Shown one piece after another: positions 1 to 6,033 of a stretch of DNA of 8,540 nt. The translations under genes and the position numbers were made by a program. The notes beneath the pieces are model-generated. The model did no database searches. It saw only the letters and a list, made by a program, of their open reading frames with translations, and was not told where the DNA came from. Source of the stretch: an uncultured Treponema sp. (GTDB lineage: Bacteria > Spirochaetota > Spirochaetia > Treponematales > Treponemataceae); the NCBI GenBank assembly GCA_937885175.1, contig CAKZZO010000076.1, forward strand, positions 1 through 8,540, in the 5' to 3' direction. Position 1 is the stretch's first letter; each line of letters begins with the position of its first letter.

Positions 1-163
1 CTCAGCGTGCGAACCAGACGCGCTTTTCCGTAAGCGGACTCATTTTTCGTTTTTTGCTGAGACTCTGTTACCTGTGCCCTTTTTGTCTTACTTGTGAATG
101 GATTATAATGCGGAGGCCCTGCGCACACTTCCCCCTTTTGCTTATTTTCTGTAGAATGGAAAC
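1..163. other. Leader/intergenic region upstream of purH, no gene recognised
   Basis: No recognisable coding region was found here. One plus-strand frame stops at 31-33 and another at 95-97. The third stays open from the window edge to a TGA at 165-167 that overlaps the purH ATG, but its translation is Cys- and Phe-rich and protein-unlike. The tail of an upstream gene ending at 31-33 cannot be excluded. The region holds the TATAAT box at 104-109 and an unexplained GGAGG at 112-116. There is no tRNA-like fold that I can see. Confidence 0.5.
83..109 (+). promoter_or_regulatory. Candidate promoter for the purH-HAD-HAD operon
   Basis: A perfect TATAAT box lies at 104-109. The best -35 candidate is TTGTCT at 83-88, with a short 15-base spacer and about four of six consensus matches. 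Transcription would start near 116 and leave a leader of about 48 bases before the purH start. A GGAGG at 112-116 resembles a strong ribosome binding site but is about 47 bases from the purH ATG, too far to serve it directly. The -10 box is convincing; the -35 is weak. Confidence 0.45.
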
Positions 164-1339
164 ATGAAAGAACTTGAACTGAAATACGGCTGTAACCCGA
201 ACCAAAAGCCGGCGCGGGTGTATGTGGATGAGGGTGAACTGCCCCTTACGGTGATTAACGGAAAACCCGGATATATCAATCTTCTTGATGCCTTGAACGG
301 CTGGCAGTTGGTCAAGGAACTGAAAGAGGCGACAGGACTTCCTGCTGCGACTAGTTTTAAGCATGTCTCTCCTGCAGGGGCTGCAATCGGTAAGCCGCTT
401 TCTGATACACTCAAAAAAATCTACTTTGTGGATGATAAAATCGAACTGACACCTCTGGCATCTGCCTATGCCCGCGCCCGTGGTGCTGACCGCATGTCAT
501 CTTTTGGTGATTTTATTTCCCTTTCAGATACCTGCGACAAGGCAACTGCCCAGCTGATTGCAAAGGAAGTGTCTGACGGTATTATTGCTCCCGGCTACGA
601 CGATGAAGCGCTGGAACTCTTAAAGGCAAAGAAAAAGGGTGCATACTGTATTCTTCAGATTGACCCGAATTATATTCCTCCCGCAACTGAAGTCAAACAG
701 GTTTTTGGCGTAAAATTTGAGCAGGGACACAATTTCTTTAAACTGGACGAATCTACGCTCAAAAATATTGTCACGGAAAAGAAAAGCCTTACGGAGGACG
801 AAAAGCATAACCTTTTGATTGCTCAGATTGTCCTGAAATATACGCAGTCAAATTCTGTCTGCTATGTAAAGGACGGACAGGCAATCGGTATTGGTGCAGG
901 CCAGCAGAGCCGCATTCACTGTACCCGCCTTGCAGGACAGAAAGCCGACAACTGGTGGCTGCGTCAGTCTCCCAAGGTTCTGGGACTGAAATTTGTGGAT
1001 GGCATTAAGCGTGCTGACCGCGACAACGCAATTGATGTCTACATCGGTGATGAGTACGAGGACGTACTTGCAGAAGGTAAATGGCAGACAATTTTTGCAG
1101 AAAAGCCTTCTGTATTTACCCGGGAAGAAAAACGGGCATGGCTGGACAAAAATACAGACGTTGCTCTGGGCAGTGATGCCTTCTTCCCCTTTGGTGACAA
1201 CATTGAGAGGGCAAGAAAGAGCGGCGTAAGCGTAATTGCCCAGCCCGGCGGAAGCGTACGGGATGACAATGTCATTGAAACCTGTAACAAGTATGGAATG
1301 GTAATGTGTTTTACCGGGATGCGCTTATTTCATCACTAA
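164..1339 (+). CDS. purH: Stand-alone AICAR formyltransferase (PurH C-terminal domain only)
   Basis: This cytosolic enzyme transfers a formyl group from 10-formyl-tetrahydrofolate to AICAR to make FAICAR, the penultimate step of de novo IMP synthesis. The 391 residues correspond to the AICAR transformylase half of bifunctional PurH. The protein opens with the family's start-of-domain signature (KYGCNPNQKPARVY, residues 7-20) and ends with the typical terminus (CFTGMRLFHH). The catalytic Lys-His pair is K66-H67 in SFKHVSPAGAA; in the vertebrate bifunctional enzyme (recalled from memory) the pair is 266-267, so the 200-residue offset matches absence of the IMP cyclohydrolase domain. Short stand-alone forms are known in some anaerobes, so this is probably not a truncation; the upstream 163 bases carry no cyclohydrolase sequence. 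IMP cyclohydrolase must come from elsewhere in the genome. The ATG at 164 has only a weak GGAA upstream. The stop overlaps the next start (TAATG). Confidence 0.93.
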   Translation: MKELELKYGCNPNQKPARVYVDEGELPLTVINGKPGYINLLDALNGWQLVKELKEATGLPAATSFKHVSPAGAAIGKPLSDTLKKIYFVDDKIELTPLASAYARARGADRMSSFGDFISLSDTCDKATAQLIAKEVSDGIIAPGYDDEALELLKAKKKGAYCILQIDPNYIPPATEVKQVFGVKFEQGHNFFKLDESTLKNIVTEKKSLTEDEKHNLLIAQIVLKYTQSNSVCYVKDGQAIGIGAGQQSRIHCTRLAGQKADNWWLRQSPKVLGLKFVDGIKRADRDNAIDVYIGDEYEDVLAEGKWQTIFAEKPSVFTREEKRAWLDKNTDVALGSDAFFPFGDNIERARKSGVSVIAQPGGSVRDDNVIETCNKYGMVMCFTGMRLFHH

Positions 1340-1938
1340 TGAAACCCTTCCTTTTCATTTTTGACATGGGCGGCGTGATGACTACAGGCTTTTTAGTCTG
1401 GGAGAAAATCTGCCGTGCCATGGGCATTTCTGATGCGGTGGCGGCGGAAAAAAAACACGGCGGGCTGATTGACGCTGCCTGCCGTGGAGATATTTCAGGC
1501 ATGGAAAGTCTTGAACTCCTTGCCCGCCGAGAAAACTGTGCCGCTCCTAAAGAAAACTATTGGCTGACCTTTTTTACGCCGACGCTCATAACGGAGACTC
1601 TTGCTTTGGTGCGCGACTTGCGTGCTGGTGGACAGCGGGTGGTGTGCGGAACTAATACGCTGGATGTGCACTATCGCTATCACGTGGAACACAATGAGTA
1701 TGCTTGTTTTGACAAGGTCTACGCTTCTCACCTGATGCGTCAGATTAAGCCGGACATTACCTTCTGGCACTACATTAAGACAGCAGAAAAATCCTACGAC
1801 TTTAGCAACATGCTCTTTTTTGATGATAACAAAAGTAACGTGGCGGCGGCAGAAAGCCTGGGTATTCACGCTCACCTCTTTACAAAGGCGGATGATGCCC
1901 GCATCTACATAGAGAGCATTACTGGCGAGCGTGTGTAA
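1339..1938 (+). CDS. HAD-superfamily hydrolase, DxGGV subtype (YihX-like group)
   Basis: This is a 199-residue cytosolic HAD-fold protein, probably a small-molecule phosphatase of unknown substrate. Motif I is FDMGGV with the nucleophile D9; the usual second Asp is replaced by G11, as in the DxGNV/DxGGV group that includes E. coli YihX. Motif II is VCGTNT (T105), motif III is K137 in IKPD, and motif IV is FFDDNKSN (D162, D163). All catalytic positions apart from the +2 Asp are present. The ATG at 1339 is preferred over an in-frame ATG at 1306: it overlaps the purH stop as TAATG and the protein then begins directly with the first HAD strand (MKPFLFIFDMGG). No ribosome binding site is visible, so translation is probably coupled to purH by reinitiation. 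Co-transcription with purH suggests nucleotide or phosphosugar housekeeping, but the substrate cannot be read from the sequence. Confidence 0.85.
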   Translation: MKPFLFIFDMGGVMTTGFLVWEKICRAMGISDAVAAEKKHGGLIDAACRGDISGMESLELLARRENCAAPKENYWLTFFTPTLITETLALVRDLRAGGQRVVCGTNTLDVHYRYHVEHNEYACFDKVYASHLMRQIKPDITFWHYIKTAEKSYDFSNMLFFDDNKSNVAAAESLGIHAHLFTKADDARIYIESITGERV

Positions 1939-2585
1939 TGAAGCAGAACTATATTTTTTTTGATTTGGACGGTACGCTGACCGAAAGCGGGCCGGGCATT
2001 ATCAATTCCGTGCGCTATGCACTTACACGCTGGGGCATTGACGAGCCTGATGATACGGCTCTGTATCGCTTTATCGGGCCACCCCTGGTCTATTCCTTCA
2101 GCACATTCTATGGATTTTCTCAGGAAGATGCCGTAAAGGCTATGGCCGTATACCGCGAATACTATGCCGTCCACGGAATTTTTGAAAACAGCGTGTACCA
2201 GGGAATTCCTCAACTGCTTGCTTTGCTCAAAGGGGCTGGAAAGCATTTGTGCGTTGCAACGGGAAAGCCGGAAAAATTTATGTTCCCCATATTAAAGCAT
2301 TACGACTTGCTCAAATTTTTTGATTTTTGTGGCGGAAGCGACGAGGCAGAAACCCATGCCGACAAAACCTCGGTAATCCGTTACGTGATGGACAACTGCG
2401 GGGCAAAAGCCGATGACCTTGTGATGGTTGGAGACCGCCATCACGATGTGGACGGTGCAAAGGCGAACGGTGTGCAGTCAGTGGGGATTTTGTACGGCTA
2501 CGGAAGCAGGACTGAACTGGAAACAGCGGGCGCAGATTATATCGCGGCGACCGTAGAAGATTTGCAGGAATTGCTGTTGGGGTAG
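1938..2585 (+). CDS. HAD hydrolase, phosphoglycolate phosphatase/PpaX-like
   Basis: This 215-residue cytosolic protein belongs to HAD subfamily IA and resembles Gph/PpaX/beta-phosphoglucomutase-type enzymes. It has a complete motif set: FFDLDGTLT with nucleophile D9 and acid/base D11, motif II VATGK (T108), motif III K143 in ADKT, and motif IV MVGDRHHDVDGA (D166, D170). The helical cap lies between about residues 15 and 85, and YQGIPQLLALLK is the usual linker back into the core. The C-terminal GILYGYGS segment is typical of Gph-like proteins. The ATG at 1938 overlaps the previous stop in a second TAATG, with no clear ribosome binding site, so it is very likely translated by coupling. Substrate (phosphoglycolate, pyrophosphate, sugar phosphate or nucleotide) cannot be distinguished. 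The stop is only six bases from the stop of the convergent gene, with no terminator between. Confidence 0.88.
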   Translation: MKQNYIFFDLDGTLTESGPGIINSVRYALTRWGIDEPDDTALYRFIGPPLVYSFSTFYGFSQEDAVKAMAVYREYYAVHGIFENSVYQGIPQLLALLKGAGKHLCVATGKPEKFMFPILKHYDLLKFFDFCGGSDEAETHADKTSVIRYVMDNCGAKADDLVMVGDRHHDVDGAKANGVQSVGILYGYGSRTELETAGADYIAATVEDLQELLLG

Positions 2586-2591
2586 CTCGCC

Positions 2592-4844
2592 TTACGGTGT
2601 AAAAAAGTCAAGCGGGCTGTTGAGGTACATATTGCCGAATTTGTCATCATTTATGGCGCAGACGTGTGAGCCAAGCGTGTGCCTGACAAGGTAGGTGTAC
2701 AAGTCTGCGTAGGAAAGATGGGCGTCTTTTAGTCCTTTTTCGATGCAAAAGATAAATCCGTGCGTAAAACGATTGCTCAGCCATACGCCTAGTTCCGCGC
2801 TCCGCACATCGGCAAACGAGGTTTCCTTTCCGTTTGCGGCGGTCAGCACAAAAATACCTTGTTTTCCTTCGGCAACATGCATGACGCTCTTTGCGTAGCA
2901 GGCTTCCGTTACGATGAACAGTTTGCGGAATCGTTTTTCATCGGTCATCGTTTGTAATGTTTCTTCCATTAGTTCTGTGGTAAAGCCCGTGTCTGAGTCA
3001 GCCCATTCCAGACTTCCGAGTTTTTCGTTTCCCTGACGATTTTTCCCGTGTCCTGCCCAAAAAAGAAAGATGTCCGTATACTCGTCTGACTGCAACACAA
3101 GGGGGACTTTTTCGCTGGTCTGTCCGAGAAGTATGGCTTTTACGTCTTTTGGCTCTAGGTCGGTTGGCTTGTAGTCAATCGCACGGGAAAGCGCGTTGTC
3201 ATATAGATTCTCCCCTTCGGGTAGCACATATATTTCTCCCCATTTTTTGTTTGCGATGTTGTAGGCAATGTCATCCTGCAGAATCAGAATAATGTTGTCA
3301 TCCGTAAACTTCTGGGCTTTTAGAATTCGGTAGATTTTGAGGGCATCTGCCTGATGGCGGTAATTTTTCCAGCCCTTTGAGGCGGCAATGACGACGGCGA
3401 CCCGTTTATGTTTTTCGGGATATACAAGGTCTGTTGCGGCGGACGAAAAGATGTTGGCTGTGGTCTGCTGCCAGTACCATGCGGAACGGGTCTCTGAAGT
3501 GCGTCTTTTTTTATCGGAACTGACAAAATCAAGCGTGGCGATATTCCCGTCTATGACGCACCAATGAATGTAGGTGGCGTGAGTGAGCGTGGTGTAGACT
3601 TCGGAATCGAACACGAGAGAGCCGCTTGCCCCTTCGATAACAGGACAGATTCCGTTTGCGTACTGCTGGAGCAGTTGTGCCATGCCCGCTTTTGTCCAGT
3701 TGCCGCCTGTGTAAGTGGTGCTTGTTGTTTTGGTGGTGACGGCAGAAAGAGCATCGTTCATGCTGGCGTTGTCAGCGCTTCTGCCTGTACCCTGCGCGTT
3801 CCGATATGCCATGGCAGCCAGCACCAAGAGTATGGCATCGTAGTATTCCGCTTCGCCACTTACAGGACTGCGGTTGAACACAGACTGATAGATGACAGGA
3901 AATCCGTTGTTGGGGTCTGCATACACTGACGTGCCTTCCGCGCCCTCTGTCTGCTCACCCAATGCAAGAAAATCATCGGTAAGCGCGGCATCGGTAAAAA
4001 AGAGTTTTGGCGCGGTGTCACCTGCGGCATTCCATGCGGCGAGTACGGCGGCAATGTCTTCGTTGGCTTCCATTGCGCAGATGACGGCATCGCTTTTGCT
4101 TTTTAGGACGGTGTCAATGCCTTCCGCAAGCGGTACAGGTTTTGTTCCCGTGGCATCGTTTTCCTTGTCGTAATCTGCGGTGATACAACGGATATTGTCT
4201 GCCAGCATAATGTTCAGTTCATCGGAAAAAAACGGCGTCCATTCAAAAAAAGTCTTCCCGTACGTGTTTGCCGATGAAAGTACGGACACCGATGTATAGC
4301 CATAGGAGGCGATTTTGGTGAGCAGCACTTCGCACTGGGAAATGTCTGTTTCGCCAATCGCCCACAAAAACGGACGTTTTATGTCGCCGCCTCCTGCCTC
4401 GGAGACGGCATATTGGCGTATCTGCTCTTCTGCGGAGGCAAGGGGCAGCAGGAGCGGCTTTTGAGTCTTTCTGCATGCTTCGGCAACGATGCTGATGTGT
4501 TTTGAAAAATCCGGCCCGATAATGGCGGCAAGGTCATTTCGCTGCGCCAGACTTTCTGCGAGCGAGGAAAGGTCTTCCGTAAATTCGTCATACCATTCTA
4601 CCGAAAGCGTAAGCGGAAGTTTTGCGTAGCCTTTAATGGCATCAAAGGTTTTGCAGCACCAGTCCACCACTTCCTTGTAGCGGGAACTTTGGCTGTCAGA
4701 AAGCGGAGTGATAATCGCCACTTTGCATTCAATAGATGGACTTGCCTCGTCAAAGTGACTCTTGCAGGAAAAGAGCAGCGGCAGGACGAGTAGGGCGAAG
4801 TGGAAAATACGCATACAGTGGCGGTTAGGTGCGGTTTTTCTCAT
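2592..4844 (-). CDS. Lipoprotein fusing a type-1 periplasmic binding domain to a C13 (legumain/GPI8-like) cysteine protease
   Basis: This 750-residue predicted lipoprotein has a signal peptide ending in lipobox LLFSC (C27). Residues about 41-440 form a type-1 periplasmic binding fold of the Leu/Ile/Val-binding kind: VAIITPLSD at 42-50, AAIIGPDFS at 106-114, and an SVLSSANTYGKTFFEW stretch near 186-202. Residues about 478-750 match peptidase family C13: GWKNYRHQADALKIYRI near 491-507, DDNIILILQDDIAYN at 515-529, catalytic His in FWAGHG (H599) and catalytic Cys in TEACYAKSVM (C649). The HG and EAC contexts lie between legumain and the GPI8 subunit, as I recall those sequences. No legumain-type C-terminal prodomain follows. 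The ATG at 4844 is chosen because AGGAAG lies six bases upstream; M11 (4814) gives a neater signal peptide but lacks a ribosome site. It overlaps the upstream lipoprotein gene by 20 bases, suggesting coupled translation. Ligand and substrate are unknown. Confidence 0.87.
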   Translation of the reverse strand: MRKTAPNRHCMRIFHFALLVLPLLFSCKSHFDEASPSIECKVAIITPLSDSQSSRYKEVVDWCCKTFDAIKGYAKLPLTLSVEWYDEFTEDLSSLAESLAQRNDLAAIIGPDFSKHISIVAEACRKTQKPLLLPLASAEEQIRQYAVSEAGGGDIKRPFLWAIGETDISQCEVLLTKIASYGYTSVSVLSSANTYGKTFFEWTPFFSDELNIMLADNIRCITADYDKENDATGTKPVPLAEGIDTVLKSKSDAVICAMEANEDIAAVLAAWNAAGDTAPKLFFTDAALTDDFLALGEQTEGAEGTSVYADPNNGFPVIYQSVFNRSPVSGEAEYYDAILLVLAAMAYRNAQGTGRSADNASMNDALSAVTTKTTSTTYTGGNWTKAGMAQLLQQYANGICPVIEGASGSLVFDSEVYTTLTHATYIHWCVIDGNIATLDFVSSDKKRRTSETRSAWYWQQTTANIFSSAATDLVYPEKHKRVAVVIAASKGWKNYRHQADALKIYRILKAQKFTDDNIILILQDDIAYNIANKKWGEIYVLPEGENLYDNALSRAIDYKPTDLEPKDVKAILLGQTSEKVPLVLQSDEYTDIFLFWAGHGKNRQGNEKLGSLEWADSDTGFTTELMEETLQTMTDEKRFRKLFIVTEACYAKSVMHVAEGKQGIFVLTAANGKETSFADVRSAELGVWLSNRFTHGFIFCIEKGLKDAHLSYADLYTYLVRHTLGSHVCAINDDKFGNMYLNSPLDFFTP

Positions 4845-5922
4845 ACTCTGCTTCCTGTTCGATGGCAGTTTGGTGTATAGACTGCAATGTCTGCATGAGG
4901 CTTGTCTTATGCGGAGACTTTTCGGAAATCAGCATCTCCAGATAGCCTGACTCCAAACCGAATGACTGACAGCGTGGAATTGACCCGTCGGACTGCCATT
5001 GTGCTATGCAGCGGGAAACGGCTTTGTCCGCGTGCTTTACCACCGAAAAGGGAACTTTCTCCGTATATATCGACATATCGGCATCCATACCGATGGTGCA
5101 GAATACAGTGCTTTGCCGTTCCTGTTCCCGATTGTAGCGTATCAGTCCCATGATACTTCCCCCGCACAGTGGAAAAACGGTGGAGTATTCTCTGTCAAAA
5201 ATCCACGCGGACTGCTGGTACAAAAATCCTGCGGCATTGAATGGCTCGTCCGCAGTAATGTAATACACATCAAGGTTAGAGGCGGCTTCGTGGTTGGACG
5301 AAAGTATTATCTCGGGAATCTGCTGAATGCCCAGCCCCTGCGCAAAGCCTTTTATTGCGTCATTCAAATCGGAACGGTTTTTGTCCGCGCTGATGATAAG
5401 TGTCTTTTTGTTGGACGGGGCAGCTTCGTACAATGCTTTGGTGAGTGCGCCGGCTTCATAACACACGCCATAAAAGGGCATGTCAACGGAGGAAAACGCG
5501 TCTTTGAGACTGTGCGGAATATCGCTTTCCCGCATGTCAAAGGCAAGGAAGGTGGCGAGTCCGGCAGAAAAAAGTGTCTGATGCTTCTCCAGCAGGGACA
5601 GGTAGAGGGTGTCGCAAAAAATGCACAGGGCGGTTTTGGGGCTTGCCTTTGTGTCCCGCAGATAGGTAAGCAAGGTGCAGAGCGTGTCTTCCGCCACCGC
5701 CCATGAATCGGGCACGATGTCCGCCTTGGAAAAACCGTATTTCAACTCCGACTGGGTAACGCCCCTGCAAATGGAGTCGCAAAAGGACAGGTCTCCCAGC
5801 CCGTGCGGCGTATAAAATACGTACACGATTCGTTTCGTTTCCGTATCTTCCGACGGCATATCGGTACATGCGGCAAACAGAAGCGGAAGCAGAAAAAGCG
5901 GCATGAGGGTGAAAAGTCTCAT
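4825..5922 (-). CDS. PnrA/Bmp-family-like substrate-binding lipoprotein, divergent
   Basis: This predicted lipoprotein has 365 residues from the ATG at 5922. A hydrophobic signal peptide ends in lipobox LLFAAC (C19). The body resembles the basic membrane protein/PnrA (TmpC) family of nucleoside-binding proteins: YTPHGLGDLSFCDS near residues 37-50 matches the family's G-L-G-D-x-S-F-x-D-S signature, CGGSIMGLIRY at 253-263 matches the A-G-G-T-G-x-G segment, and IGMDADMS at 277-284 followed by VPFSVVKHADKAV matches the G-V-D-x-D/V-x-T-S-x-V-K segment. Similarity is patchy elsewhere, so nucleoside binding is not assured. The signature Asn before Asp is Cys here. An in-frame TTG at 5958 would add 12 hydrophobic residues; ATG gives the more ordinary signal peptide, but neither has a clear ribosome site. 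Its stop lies inside the start of the protease-fusion gene. No ABC permease or ATPase is adjacent, so a sensing role is as likely as transport. Confidence 0.78.
   Translation of the reverse strand: MRLFTLMPLFLLPLLFAACTDMPSEDTETKRIVYVFYTPHGLGDLSFCDSICRGVTQSELKYGFSKADIVPDSWAVAEDTLCTLLTYLRDTKASPKTALCIFCDTLYLSLLEKHQTLFSAGLATFLAFDMRESDIPHSLKDAFSSVDMPFYGVCYEAGALTKALYEAAPSNKKTLIISADKNRSDLNDAIKGFAQGLGIQQIPEIILSSNHEAASNLDVYYITADEPFNAAGFLYQQSAWIFDREYSTVFPLCGGSIMGLIRYNREQERQSTVFCTIGMDADMSIYTEKVPFSVVKHADKAVSRCIAQWQSDGSIPRCQSFGLESGYLEMLISEKSPHKTSLMQTLQSIHQTAIEQEAEYEKNRT
4851..4856 (-). promoter_or_regulatory. Ribosome binding site deciding the start of the C13 fusion lipoprotein
   Basis: On the minus strand AGGAAG stands six bases before the ATG at 4844, inside the last codons of the upstream lipoprotein gene. 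The alternative in-frame ATG at 4814 has no purine-rich element in front of it. This supports the longer start and a 20-base gene overlap. Confidence 0.6.
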
Positions 5923-6033
5923 CGCAATAAATGTAAACAAAATAAGAGGAAAGTGCAATGCAAATGATTGAAAAAGTACTATTTTTTTTTACACTATACA
6001 TACTGACAAACTTACAAAAAAGGAGAATTCGCT
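5923..6033. promoter_or_regulatory. Divergent promoter region between the two lipoprotein units
   Basis: This 111-base, AT-rich spacer separates the divergent starts and contains a run of nine T at 5982-5990. For the plus strand the best candidate is TTGAAA at 5968-5973, a 16-base spacer and TACACT at 5990-5995, giving a leader of about 30 bases. For the minus strand TATAGT (complement of 5993-5998) is a plausible -10, but no well-spaced -35 is visible. The two candidate -10 elements overlap, so the directions could compete or be co-regulated. No clear operator repeat was seen apart from the short palindrome AGTACT at 5975-5980. Confidence 0.4.
6021..6026 (+). promoter_or_regulatory. Ribosome binding site for the 706-residue lipoprotein
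   Basis: AGGAGA lies seven bases before the ATG at 6034. It is the strongest Shine-Dalgarno element at usable spacing in the window and fixes the start codon. The neighbouring genes have weak sites or rely on coupling, so this lipoprotein may be made in larger amounts. Confidence 0.75.

Noticed and set aside
1..61. CTCAGC at 1-6 and GCTGAG at 56-61 as a possible stem closing a structured RNA
   Set aside because: Only six pairs enclose 49 bases with no convincing internal helices and no riboswitch core that I recognise.
3..167. Open plus-strand frame from the window edge ending in ATGA over the purH start, as if a coupled upstream gene
   Set aside because: The translation is Cys-, Arg- and Phe-rich with no recognisable family and spans the TATAAT box. 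Fifty-odd open codons can occur by chance.
3564..4173. Plus-strand frames opposite the C13 fusion gene
   Set aside because: They lie antisense to the well-supported binding domain and have low-complexity translations without motifs.
2592..4844. Interpreting the C13 domain as a true GPI-anchor transamidase
   Set aside because: Bacteria do not make GPI anchors and no partner subunits are present. The likeness supports fold and catalysis only.
4999..5706. 235-codon plus-strand open frame opposite the PnrA-like gene
   Set aside because: The minus-strand reading has a signal peptide, lipobox and family motifs. The plus-strand translation has no coherent features and is a shadow.
2592..5922. A complete ABC importer operon built around the two binding-protein folds
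   Set aside because: No permease or nucleotide-binding domain is encoded anywhere in the window.
5537..6001. Minus-strand 154-codon frame covering the promoter region and the PnrA-like N-terminus
   Set aside because: It is in a different frame from the lipoprotein gene, has no family resemblance and would consume the divergent promoter.
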